This document shows, piece by piece, positions 1-5,242 of a DNA stretch of 5,584 bases (positions are counted from its first letter, which is position 1; every line of letters begins with the position of its first letter). The translations under genes and the position numbers were made by a program. Below the pieces are notes generated by a model. It worked only from the letters and a program-made list of their open reading frames with translations. It ran no database searches and had not been told where the DNA came from. Source of the DNA: JBEKJU01 sp050011095. GTDB taxonomy: Bacteria > Desulfobacterota > Syntrophorhabdia > Syntrophorhabdales > WCHB1-27. Where the stretch lies: assembly GCA_050011095.1 (NCBI GenBank), contig JBEKJU010000255.1, positions 1 to 5,584 on the forward strand, given 5' to 3'.

Positions 1-198
1 TATGCCACGACGGAACGATATGCACACCATTACACGGAGAGCTTGCGTCGAGGGACCAACGTGCTCGATGCCTACATCGAGGGCAGGAAGGCACATGAGC
101 CTGACAGCGAAGGGCGAGAAGGTGTGCATACACCGTTTATCACAATTTTATCACAAAAGGGAAAAAACACGCCGGACTTACGGAGGAGAAAACGCTGA
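1..198 (+). CDS. Tyrosine recombinase/phage integrase, C-terminal end (5' truncated by the window edge)
   Basis: Frame 1 is open from the first base to a TGA at 196-198 and gives 65 residues. It begins YATTERYAHHYTESLRRG, which matches the last conserved block of phage-type tyrosine integrases, where RYAHHYPESLR-like sequences carry the catalytic tyrosine. The Tyr at codon 7 (bases 19-21) is the likely nucleophile that forms the covalent DNA link; the other catalytic residues lie upstream of the window. The remaining ~45 residues are a polar, basic tail ending in a run of Arg/Lys. The stop is only 14 bases from a tRNA-Leu 3' fragment, the normal position of an integrase next to its attachment site. 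An overlapping open frame from base 2 to 208 is a shadow. The family call is strong; the type of element (prophage or integrative island) cannot be told from this piece. Confidence 0.85.
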   Translation, partial: YATTERYAHHYTESLRRGTNVLDAYIEGRKAHEPDSEGREGVHTPFITILSQKGKNTPDLRRRKR

Positions 199-212
199 AA
201 ACCCTTGAAAAA

Positions 213-241
213 TGGTGCCGAAGGCGGGAATCGAACCCGCC
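213..241 (-). other. tRNA-Leu 3'-end fragment, likely integrase attachment (att) core
   Basis: Read on the minus strand, this stretch is a T arm (stem GCGGG/CCCGC, loop TTCGATT), the acceptor 3' strand CTTCGGC, a discriminator A and an encoded CCA at 213-215. An acceptor of this sequence pairs with GCCGAAG, the usual start of bacterial tRNA-Leu. No GCCGAAG, D arm or Leu anticodon arm is found at the expected distance (about 245-300), so the gene is not complete here. A tRNA 3' end next to an integrase gene is the classic att core of elements that insert into tRNA genes and restore the 3' half. The exact limits of the core cannot be set without the other end of the element. Confidence 0.75.
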
Positions 242-251
242 TTCAACGGCA
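214..251. repeat. Interrupted inverted repeat covering the att core
   Basis: The plus strand reads GTGCCGAAGGCGGG, a short loop, then CCCGCCTT-CAA-CGGCAC. The arms are perfectly complementary apart from a 3-base bulge (CAA). The inner part is the tRNA T stem; the outer part pairs the tRNA acceptor strand with sequence just 5' of the T arm. It could be the remains of the tRNA-Leu variable arm or integrase core-binding symmetry. It lacks a T-rich tail, so it is not a convincing terminator for the integrase gene. Confidence 0.45.
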
Positions 252-300
252 CTATAAATCATGTAGTTTCAATATCTTATGATCGTAAAGGGGTCGAAAC

Positions 301-324
301 ACGTTGCCCCAACGTTGCCCCAAC
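301..324. repeat. Tandem 11-bp direct repeat, candidate integrase arm-type sites
   Basis: The unit ACGTTGCCCCA occurs twice back to back (301-311 and 312-322), followed by AC, so GTTGCCCCAAC is present at 303-313 and 314-324. Each copy has its own small dyad (GTTG/CAAC). It lies about 60 bases from the tRNA-derived core. Short direct repeats at this distance are typical of the arm sites bound by the N-terminal domain of tyrosine integrases. The repeat is seen directly; the role is inferred. The rest of 199-433 holds no gene. Confidence 0.45.
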
Positions 325-368
325 ACCGTCTTGCCACTCAATAACATTTGTACGTTTATATATACAGT

Positions 369-389
369 ATGGTGGGGGGTAAACACCAT
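369..389. repeat. Small hairpin downstream of the DUF2283 gene
   Basis: ATGGTG at 369-374 and CACCAT at 384-389 form a 6-bp stem with a 9-base loop. It lies 44 bases past the stop codon of the minus-strand DUF2283 gene. It is followed on the minus strand by ACTGTATATATA rather than a T run, so it could be a weak transcript end or mRNA-stabilising hairpin, or chance. Confidence 0.2.
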
Positions 390-433
390 TTCGTCCTTAG
401 AACCGCCGAAAACCCAAGGACCGGGAAAGACAG

Positions 434-640
434 CTATGCGACAATTTTCTCCATCTGCAGGTACGATACTTCCGAAATATTGGCTTTCTCCTTTGCATGT
501 TCGATGGTCATGCTGACGAGATTGCCATTGCCGTCCAGGTCAATATAGAGGTTTTCTGATATTTCTTTTGTTTCAAGAACGGATTCCGTTGAAAATTCAA
601 TGAGTGCCGTGTCGGTATCCGTAAAATAGCGAATTTTCAT
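434..640 (-). CDS. DUF2283 family protein
   Basis: The 68-residue product starts MKIRYFTDTDTALIEFST and contains a ...LYIDLDGNGNLVSMTIEHA stretch near residues 31-50. This is the layout of DUF2283 (PF10049): a short beta-rich protein with a D-ADALYI-like start and a D-DG-LVGIEI-like core. The length is normal for the family. The ATG is preceded by a strong AGGAGG at 648-653, eight bases away. The start overlaps the stop of the upstream 80-aa gene by four bases (ATGA), so the two are translationally coupled. The function of the family is unknown. DUF2283 genes often sit beside another small gene in mobile or variable DNA, which has led to suggestions that they are toxin-antitoxin-like; nothing here proves that. 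Soluble and cytoplasmic, with no signal peptide or membrane segment. Confidence 0.85.
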   Translation of the reverse strand: MKIRYFTDTDTALIEFSTESVLETKEISENLYIDLDGNGNLVSMTIEHAKEKANISEVSYLQMEKIVA

Positions 641-879
641 GGTTGCTCCTCCTTGAAGCTCCTATCGAAAAAGACGTTATGAATTGTCTCCCCATCTTCC
701 AGTAAAATGACTCTCAAATACTTGCCTGCTTCTTCTATATATTTCCACTTCCTTATTCGTCCATCAGACTGCCTTTCTGTTTTAACCGGGCGATCGATGG
801 TTGCGAGTATCCACTCTTCCTTTATCGTGGCTCTGTCGGGGCGTTGCCGCACGAACCAGAAGTATTGGGTATATTCCAT
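637..879 (-). CDS. Small conserved hypothetical protein, partner of DUF2283
   Basis: The 80-residue product is soluble, charged and rich in aromatic residues. Its core, RIRKWKYIEEAGKYLRVILL (about residues 41-60), followed by a GETIHNVFFDRSF end, resembles small proteins I recall being encoded just upstream of DUF2283 genes, with a pattern of WI-x-TI-x-P, then DGRIRxW, then YLRVxLLxDGETxHNxFFDR. I cannot name a family with certainty; DUF4258-like is a possibility. An in-frame stop two codons upstream (883-885) makes the ATG at 877-879 the first usable start; its ribosome site is weak. It is first in a two-gene operon with the DUF2283 gene (4-bp overlap). A toxin role with DUF2283 as antitoxin is only a guess from size, order and the att-side location. 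Confidence 0.72.
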   Translation of the reverse strand: MEYTQYFWFVRQRPDRATIKEEWILATIDRPVKTERQSDGRIRKWKYIEEAGKYLRVILLEDGETIHNVFFDRSFKEEQP

Positions 880-901
880 TATTCAATCTTACCACGTTCG
901 G

Positions 902-930
902 CTTACAAAGGACAGAAAGATCATAAGCAA
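902..930 (-). promoter_or_regulatory. Possible sigma-70-type promoter for the small two-gene operon
   Basis: On the minus strand, TTGCTT (925-930) and TGTAAG (902-907) are separated by 17 bases. The -10 element ends 22 bases before the ATG at 879. Both boxes are poor matches to consensus, so this is a weak call. It overlaps the broken left edge of the GLUG remnant. Confidence 0.22.
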
Positions 931-1232
931 CTCCTGGGCGACAGGGAACGTGAACGATACCAACTGCCACACGTCGGGCTCAGCATACAACGGCGGCACG
1001 AGCGGACTGGTGGGGGTTTCTGGGCACTATCAAGAACTCCTCCGCCGCGGGCAAGCTGGTCATCGACAGCCCAAACGTTGGCGGCCAGGTCGGGAATGCC
1101 ATCAGCGCGTCTATCACGAACTCCTACACCATGGGCAACGTGACGAGCACGGAGGTAAGCCCTCCTTTTTGGGCGGGGATACTATACTTCGCGGTCTCCT
1201 GTTCTTTCCTTAAATTGTACTACGTCTCATGA
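917..1232 (+). pseudogene. GLUG-repeat adhesin fragment, truncated at both ends and frameshifted
   Basis: From base 917 the plus strand reads KIISNSWATGNVND and then TSGLVG. After a one-base shift at the G5 run (1012-1016) it continues in the next frame as GFLGTIKNSSAAGKL, then VGGQVGNAISASITNSYTMGNV, ending at a TGA at 1230-1232. These are typical GLUG motifs (GGLVG-x-GTI-NSYATGNV), found as tandem repeats in large secreted or autotransported surface proteins. Two to three units remain. Dropping one G from the run joins the frames cleanly as GLVGFLGTIKNS. There is no start codon, signal peptide or passenger C-terminus, and similarity stops after about 1155. The left edge falls just upstream of the 80-aa gene, so the fragment looks like debris from a rearranged gene. 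The frameshift itself could be a sequencing error; the double truncation is firmer. Confidence 0.62.
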
Positions 1233-1255
1233 TGTCGAACCATGAGGGCAGAGCG

Positions 1256-2113
1256 TCAATAGAGGTAGGAGTCTTTGGGTACAGGGATAGGAGCGAGAGA
1301 CGCATTTCTGATTATCACGCCTGTTTGTCCGTCCACTTTGATGGTGTCCGCGAGCCCCTCTGCCCGCACCCAGGCATTCGGCGCGGGTCTTTCCGCTTCC
1401 GGGCACTCGATCAGCACGGCTGCCGGTTTCGCGTCGGCGACGCAACAGACGATCACAAATCGGAAGAGATAGAACCTGCTTTTGTTCTCCTTGTCCCACG
1501 CCACCATCCCGTCGGTAGTGATGTGCCTTCCCCGGTATCGATCGCTATATTCCGCCAGGTCCACAAGAGTCGCCGCGAAGGCATCCGTTTTTGCCCCCGC
1601 TTCGCCGAGTTCAGACTGTTGGTCGTCGGGTGGCAGCCCGAGCGTCTTGCGAAGGGTCGGCGATAGCTTTTTCGGCCGGTAGGATTTGAACATCTCCACA
1701 AGTTCTTTATCGTATCCCTCGTCCTGCGCCCTCGAAACATCCTGCGGCTGCCCGCTTTCGCCGGGACTGTCCGTCGTGTGCGCCGGAGCGACCCATCGGG
1801 TCGCAAAGGCCTGTGAATCGAGCACGCTATTGCCCGCAGCAATGACGTAAACGAGCGGAAGAATGAGTACAGCCGCCCGGATGAATGCGACAAACGGACT
1901 CGCTTCTTCCCGGTAGTGCCGCACCTTCGCGACTGCGATGCAGAAAACCAAAGAGGTGAAGAGGGCCGCCGCAAGGCAGATCCCCAAGGCAGGCCTGAGG
2001 AAGTGCGTGTACCGTCCACCCTTGAGAAGAAACAACAGCGCCGTCGACCACAGCAGGAGAACGACCACGTCGAGCCCTTTAACCCATCCGAACGCGGCCT
2101 TGTCCTTAACCAT
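1256..2113 (-). CDS. TIGR03943/DUF1980 family membrane protein (YcgQ type)
   Basis: The 285-residue product has hydrophobic segments at about 13-30, 43-63 and 76-94, a charged linker (110-180) and a soluble C-terminal domain. That domain contains RFVIVCCVADAKP at 218-230, the signature of the DUF1980/TIGR03943 family (COG3689, Bacillus YcgQ). The paired cysteines (223-224) may bind metal. Members are nearly always encoded beside a PF03773 permease, as here, and are thought to work with it; the pair has appeared in zinc-responsive (Zur) regulon predictions, but the biochemistry is unproven. I chose the ATG at 2111-2113 because AGGAGG precedes it (2119-2124); an upstream in-frame TTG at 2128 would place that site inside the coding region. 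The start overlaps the permease stop by eight bases, indicating translational coupling. The gene ends at TGA 1256-1258. Confidence 0.88.
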   Translation of the reverse strand: MVKDKAAFGWVKGLDVVVLLLWSTALLFLLKGGRYTHFLRPALGICLAAALFTSLVFCIAVAKVRHYREEASPFVAFIRAAVLILPLVYVIAAGNSVLDSQAFATRWVAPAHTTDSPGESGQPQDVSRAQDEGYDKELVEMFKSYRPKKLSPTLRKTLGLPPDDQQSELGEAGAKTDAFAATLVDLAEYSDRYRGRHITTDGMVAWDKENKSRFYLFRFVIVCCVADAKPAAVLIECPEAERPAPNAWVRAEGLADTIKVDGQTGVIIRNASLAPIPVPKDSYLY

Positions 2114-3272
2114 GAGCGCCTCCTGCAAGCACGCGAAGAGCGACTTTCAGAAGTGCGTGATGCCCGAGTGCCGTGAGCATGACGCATGCCGGGATGACGA
2201 CGGCCATGAAGACGATGAACCTTTTCCGAAAAAGAGATCTGTACATGAAGAGGAGCTTGATGTCGAGCATGGGCCCGAGAAGCATGAACGCCATTTGAGC
2301 AGGATATGGCAAGAAGGGCCGCATCGATGAGGCAACGAAGGCATCGGCGTCGGAACAGAGGTTGAGACCCATAGCGAGAACCATGGCTGCTCCTATGCAC
2401 AGGATCGGGGCGCCGGCGAGGCCGGCAAGCACATGTCGCGGGAGCGCCGCATTGATCAAAGCGGCCACGAAGGCGCCGATAACGAGGAATCTGCCTGTAT
2501 CGAGAAAGTCGCCGGCCCCGTGGGAGAGAGCCTCCCACATCCTGCCCGCCCGCCTTGAAAAAAGCCCATCACCGAATGGCTCGACATGGGCGTGATCGAG
2601 ATGGCATGAACACGAGGCATCCGGGCAACTCCGGGCCGCATCTCCATAGAGCATAATCCTCCTGGGGTCGGACCCGAAGACGGCGCCAATGATGAGTCCC
2701 ACGGAGACGCTTTTAAGGTACCCGAGCCCGAGGCGCAAGAAGGCGAAGGACCAATGAAAAGAATATGCGATGCCCGTCGAGAGAAAAACAATAGGGTTTA
2801 CTATCGGGCCCGCGAGGAGGAAGGCCACCGCTGCGCCGGGTGGGACGCCCTTTGTAAGCAGGCGACGGATGAGGGGAATGACGGCGCACTCGCAGACAGG
2901 GAAAAGAAGCCCGAGCCCCGCCGCGAGAAGGACGCCCTTTCTCCCCTTCGGAAAGATCCTTGACAGGCGCTCATTCGAGATGAAGACTTCGATCAGTCCA
3001 CCCGCGATGCTGCCGACCATCATGAAGGGAAGGGCCTCGAGGACAATGGCGACGAAGGTGACCTCCATTGTCCTGAAAACCGGGGTACCCGCCCACAGAA
3101 GGAGCGCGGCTAGGGCGGCGGCTAAGAAAATACCGTCGATCAGGCCGCCCGAGGCAGGCCCCTTTCGTGGCCGGTCGGCAGCGTCGTGGTGATTGCCTTC
3201 GTCGCCGAGAAGGCAGGGGTTTGTGGTCGTGGCGGAATTCGTGATGATTCCCCGTTCACTTATTCTTTGCAT
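2106..3272 (-). CDS. Permease, PF03773 family (YraQ/YcgR/ArsP-like)
   Basis: The 388-residue inner-membrane protein has about eight or more hydrophobic segments. Numbered from its ATG, it carries FPVCEC at about 124-129 (the family's conserved PVCEC motif), LLAGPIVNPIVF at 152-163, a Cys/His-rich loop CPDASCSCHLDHAH at 216-229 between the two membrane halves, and CSDADAF at 306-312. These are features of COG0701 permeases, which include the organoarsenical exporter ArsP and Bacillus YcgR. The loop and the DUF1980 partner encoded directly downstream suggest a metal or metalloid substrate, but direction and substrate cannot be read from the sequence. The start is uncertain: GTG (3273-3275) and ATG (3270-3272) are adjacent with only a weak ribosome site. 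The ATG shares a base with the stop of a short upstream reading frame (TGATG). The N-terminal ~45 residues before the first membrane helix are hydrophilic and possibly not all translated. Confidence 0.92.
   Translation of the reverse strand: MQRISERGIITNSATTTNPCLLGDEGNHHDAADRPRKGPASGGLIDGIFLAAALAALLLWAGTPVFRTMEVTFVAIVLEALPFMMVGSIAGGLIEVFISNERLSRIFPKGRKGVLLAAGLGLLFPVCECAVIPLIRRLLTKGVPPGAAVAFLLAGPIVNPIVFLSTGIAYSFHWSFAFLRLGLGYLKSVSVGLIIGAVFGSDPRRIMLYGDAARSCPDASCSCHLDHAHVEPFGDGLFSRRAGRMWEALSHGAGDFLDTGRFLVIGAFVAALINAALPRHVLAGLAGAPILCIGAAMVLAMGLNLCSDADAFVASSMRPFLPYPAQMAFMLLGPMLDIKLLFMYRSLFRKRFIVFMAVVIPACVMLTALGHHALLKVALRVLAGGAHG
2119..2124 (-). promoter_or_regulatory. Ribosome binding site fixing the DUF1980 gene start
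   Basis: AGGAGG on the minus strand, five bases before the ATG at 2111-2113. It lies inside the 3' end of the permease gene and decides against the in-frame TTG start 15 bases upstream. Confidence 0.75.
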
Positions 3273-3343
3273 CACTCTGCCATAAAAAGTGAGTTCCGGG
3301 CAAGTGGTATAGAGGCGACATACGTTGGCTTTTTCGTTTTCAT
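3272..3343 (-). CDS. Possible 23-codon leader peptide upstream of the permease
   Basis: Within the 118-bp gap between tonB and the permease, the minus strand has an ATG at 3341-3343 opening a 23-residue frame (MKTKKPTYVASIPL..., ending LFMAE). Its TGA (3272-3274) overlaps the permease ATG by one base (TGATG), a layout typical of termination-reinitiation coupling. The permease lacks a good ribosome site of its own, which fits coupling. The short frame has only a weak GGA before its start. It could equally be chance; no homology is recognised. Confidence 0.3.
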   Translation of the reverse strand: MKTKKPTYVASIPLARNSLFMAE

Positions 3344-3393
3344 GAAGGATTCCAAAAGATCAAACGACCCGTGTGCGCCTCAGATAGAGGGGA

Positions 3394-4167
3394 TCATTTG
3401 ACCTCCATCTTAACAACGATCTCTTCTGTTGTAGCCACGGGCTTACCGTCCCTTATCGCCGGCATAAACCGCCATTTCTTGAGGCTATCGAGGAGAATGC
3501 GATTAAGACGCGGATTGGGCGTCGGCCGGGCGAGCTCAACCTCGGCGCTCCCATCGGCGGCGACATGAAAGCGTGCAAGCGCGATGGAGCTGAACGCTTC
3601 CTCCCGAAGGTCATCGGGAATTTGCGGCATCGGCCGGATGATCGCCATGGCCCCGCTGTTTGCATACATGCTGCCCCCGTTGCCCTTTCTGCCGCCCGAT
3701 CCTCCCTGGTTGCCATTTCCCCCGAATGCGGGCCCGGACGCGCCCCTTGCGCCGCCTGACGATGCCCGACCGCTGATAGTCCCGGCCTGATTTATCCCGG
3801 CATCGGTCCGCTCTTCGCTCGGCGCGGCGGGCAGCGCGACGGGAGCGCTCGGTGGCACTTCCGCCTTTTGGACGGGCTGCGCGCGTTCGACGCGCTCTTT
3901 CTTCGGTAGCGGCCTCGGGGGCAGCGGTCTTGGTTTGGGCGCAACTGCGGGCGGAATGTTCTGCGGCGGCTCCGGCACCTGTTGTTCGATGAAGCGGGCA
4001 TCGATCGGGGCCGACGCCATCTGTTCCGGGGCAGGCCTCTCCATGAAATATGCGAGAGCCCACAGGACCGTTGCCGAAATGAGCAGGGCAGTCGGCAACG
4101 TCCAGGGAAGGCGGCTCCAGGGGCTGTCAATGCTCCAACGGCTTTCTCGAACGGGTTCAGTTAACAT
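3394..4167 (-). CDS. tonB: TonB family energy transducer
   Basis: The 257-residue protein has the TonB layout. A short cytoplasmic N-terminus is followed by one membrane helix at about 24-42. A proline-rich periplasmic stretch (64-90, with KPRPLPPRPLPKK) leads to a glycine/serine-rich linker (about 132-166), and the C-terminal domain (about 180-257) includes ARFHVAADGSAEVEL and LLDSLKKWRFMPAIRDGK. The last block is the TonB C-terminal pattern (V-x-x-DG-x-V, then a helix ending in W-x-F-x-P). TonB spans the periplasm and passes ExbB/ExbD-derived energy to outer-membrane receptors through their TonB box. The ATG overlaps the exbD stop by 11 bases, so it is co-translated with the cluster. The Gly-rich linker is unusual next to the Pro/Lys-rich spacers of classical TonB. 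A 118-bp gap separates it from the permease, with no clear terminator. It could be called a TonB-like protein of unknown receptor specificity. Confidence 0.87.
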   Translation of the reverse strand: MLTEPVRESRWSIDSPWSRLPWTLPTALLISATVLWALAYFMERPAPEQMASAPIDARFIEQQVPEPPQNIPPAVAPKPRPLPPRPLPKKERVERAQPVQKAEVPPSAPVALPAAPSEERTDAGINQAGTISGRASSGGARGASGPAFGGNGNQGGSGGRKGNGGSMYANSGAMAIIRPMPQIPDDLREEAFSSIALARFHVAADGSAEVELARPTPNPRLNRILLDSLKKWRFMPAIRDGKPVATTEEIVVKMEVK

Positions 4168-4561
4168 GTTTCACTGCTATAAGGAAATGCTGCGCTCCCG
4201 CTGCTCGGGCTTGTAACATCGCCTGGACGGTTATGCCGTTGAGCGCCGATGAGTCTGCAGCGACGATAACGCTGGAATCCTCTCGCCTGAGCATCGGCTT
4301 GAGGGTCGAGGCAAGTTTTTCGAGGGTGACCGGCGTCTGATCCAAAAAAATATGGTTGTCCCTCGTGACGGTCAGCGTCACAGGGGTATTGGGCCGCATC
4401 TCCGAGGCCCTTCCCTGGGGCAGGTCGACCTTTAGGGAGTGCAGATTCTGCATGGCCAGCGACGCGAGCATGAACGTCACAAGGAGAAAGAACATCACGT
4501 CGATCATCGGGATGATCTCGATGCGGCCGCGCTTATGCTGGCGGGCTTTACGAAATTTCAT
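4157..4561 (-). CDS. exbD: ExbD/TolR family proton-channel subunit
   Basis: The 134-residue protein has a basic cytoplasmic N-terminus, one membrane helix at about 17-38 (IPMIDVMFFLLVTFML) and a periplasmic domain. Asp21 in the PMIDVMF motif is the proton-pathway aspartate equivalent to Asp25 of E. coli ExbD. The periplasmic part has the family's LP and VTV-D blocks and ends with an MLQARAAGAQHFLIAV-like helix/strand, normal for the family in order and length. I chose the ATG at 4559-4561 because GAGGAG (4569-4574) precedes it; a longer frame to 4633 would add 24 residues unlike ExbD and run deep into exbB. It overlaps the exbB 3' end by 14 bases and tonB by 11. TolR is the alternative, but the receptor and TonB on either side favour ExbD. 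Confidence 0.93.
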   Translation of the reverse strand: MKFRKARQHKRGRIEIIPMIDVMFFLLVTFMLASLAMQNLHSLKVDLPQGRASEMRPNTPVTLTVTRDNHIFLDQTPVTLEKLASTLKPMLRREDSSVIVAADSSALNGITVQAMLQARAAGAQHFLIAVKHVN

Positions 4562-5198
4562 GATTGTTCTCCTCGATGCCGGCCATACGGATATTACCCA
4601 CGAGGCGTGTGCCCAGCCGCTCCATTTCGTCAAGCAGTTGAGCCTGTCTGCGCGAGAAGAAATTGTGTGCGAACAGGGCGATGACGGCGATGAAGAGACC
4701 GAGGGCCGTGGCGATGAGCGCCTGTGCTACGCCGCCTGTCACGCCGGTGGGATCAACGAGGCCGTTTGTGCCGATCAGATTGAAGGCGTGCATCATCCCG
4801 GTGATCGTGCCGAGGAGGCCCAAAAGCGGAGCGGCCGTGACGATCGTCTCGAGCACCCATAAGCCGCGGCTCAATGCCTTTTCTATCAACTGAGCTTCAT
4901 TGTCCGCGAGCAGCTCTATCCACCAGACCGGTTTTTTGCGGTTCTCCATGACTATCCGGATGAACTGCATGAAATAGTTCCGCCCGTCGAGGCCCGCCAA
5001 CTCTCCTTCCAAATCGGGCCAGGAAAAATCGTGGGTCTCGACACGTTCGAGCAAAGGCCGCGGAAGATGCATGAAACGCCAGTAGACGAAGGCCTTGTCG
5101 AGCACGATCACGACGGCGAGGACCGCGAGCAGCACGAGGGGGTAGACCATTATGCCGCCGAATTTCAAGGCTTCCAGAGCAAGGTGTATGTCTTTCAT
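4548..5198 (-). CDS. exbB: ExbB/TolQ/MotA family proton-channel subunit
   Basis: The 216-residue inner-membrane protein has helices at about 15-35, 116-140 and 155-180, with a cytoplasmic loop between the first and second. The second helix carries APLLGLLGTITGMMHAFN (123-140) and the third carries GGVAQALIATALGLFIAV (155-172), the two hallmark blocks of the MotA/TolQ/ExbB channel family. It forms the pentameric channel with ExbD that powers TonB. I chose the ATG at 5196-5198, which makes the protein begin MKDIHLALEALKFGG and places AAAGGGAG (5203-5210) just upstream; a longer frame to 5267 would run back over the receptor stop and has no family-like sequence. It lies 43 bases downstream of the receptor gene and overlaps exbD by 14 bases. 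Confidence 0.93.
   Translation of the reverse strand: MKDIHLALEALKFGGIMVYPLVLLAVLAVVIVLDKAFVYWRFMHLPRPLLERVETHDFSWPDLEGELAGLDGRNYFMQFIRIVMENRKKPVWWIELLADNEAQLIEKALSRGLWVLETIVTAAPLLGLLGTITGMMHAFNLIGTNGLVDPTGVTGGVAQALIATALGLFIAVIALFAHNFFSRRQAQLLDEMERLGTRLVGNIRMAGIEENNHEIS
4569..4574 (-). promoter_or_regulatory. Ribosome binding site fixing the exbD start
   Basis: GAGGAG on the minus strand, seven bases before the ATG at 4559-4561 and inside the last codons of exbB. It supports the short exbD start. Confidence 0.7.
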
Positions 5199-5202
5199 TG
5201 TG

Positions 5203-5210
5203 CTCCCTTT
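5203..5210 (-). promoter_or_regulatory. Ribosome binding site fixing the exbB start
   Basis: AAAGGGAG on the minus strand, four bases before the ATG at 5196-5198. It favours this start over the in-frame ATG at 5211-5213, which would overlap the site. Confidence 0.6.
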
Positions 5211-5221
5211 CATGAATGATT

Positions 5222-5242
5222 GCGGGGGAACGACTCCTCCGC
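5222..5242 (-). promoter_or_regulatory. Hairpin between the receptor gene and exbB
   Basis: Minus-strand GCGGAGG and CCCCCGC flank a 7-base loop and pair with one A/C mismatch, beginning at the last base of the receptor stop codon. There is no T run after it, so it is unlikely to end transcription. It could stabilise the upstream receptor message or mark processing that lets the receptor be made in larger amounts than ExbB/ExbD/TonB. Confidence 0.3.

Noticed and set aside
213..300. A complete tRNA-Leu gene on the minus strand
   Set aside because: Only the T arm, acceptor 3' strand and CCA are present. The 5' acceptor strand GCCGAAG, a D arm with GG and a fitting anticodon arm are missing; the best anticodon-like loop has a mismatch and reads GAT (Ile), not Leu.
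301..324. CRISPR array
   Set aside because: Only two adjacent 11-bp copies with no spacers and no cas genes.
707..1213. A 168-aa plus-strand reading frame
   Set aside because: Its first ~170 bases are antisense to the conserved 80-aa gene. Only the stretch from 917 has GLUG similarity, and that leaves the frame at 1012-1016. It is a chance fusion of a shadow with a gene remnant.
1227..1252. Terminator after the DUF1980 gene (CTCATG/CATGAG stem)
   Set aside because: The stem is six A/T-mixed base pairs with a 9-base loop and no T run follows on the minus strand, so it is not a convincing intrinsic terminator.
1229..1666. A 145-aa plus-strand reading frame antisense to the DUF1980 gene
   Set aside because: Low-complexity Arg/His/Pro composition, no ribosome site or domain; the opposite strand carries a clear family signature.
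1453..2538. A 361-aa minus-strand reading frame
   Set aside because: It is out of frame with the permease and DUF1980 genes that it overlaps, is full of Arg and Ser runs typical of GC-rich shadow frames, and has no recognisable domain.
3276..3393. Fur/Zur operator or strong promoter between tonB and the permease
   Set aside because: No convincing dyad or -35/-10 pair with good spacing was found; the CCTC/GAGG stem after tonB is only four base pairs.
4562..4633. Longer exbD start at 4633
   Set aside because: The extra 24 residues do not look like ExbD and would overlap exbB by 86 bases; GAGGAG and family length support 4561.
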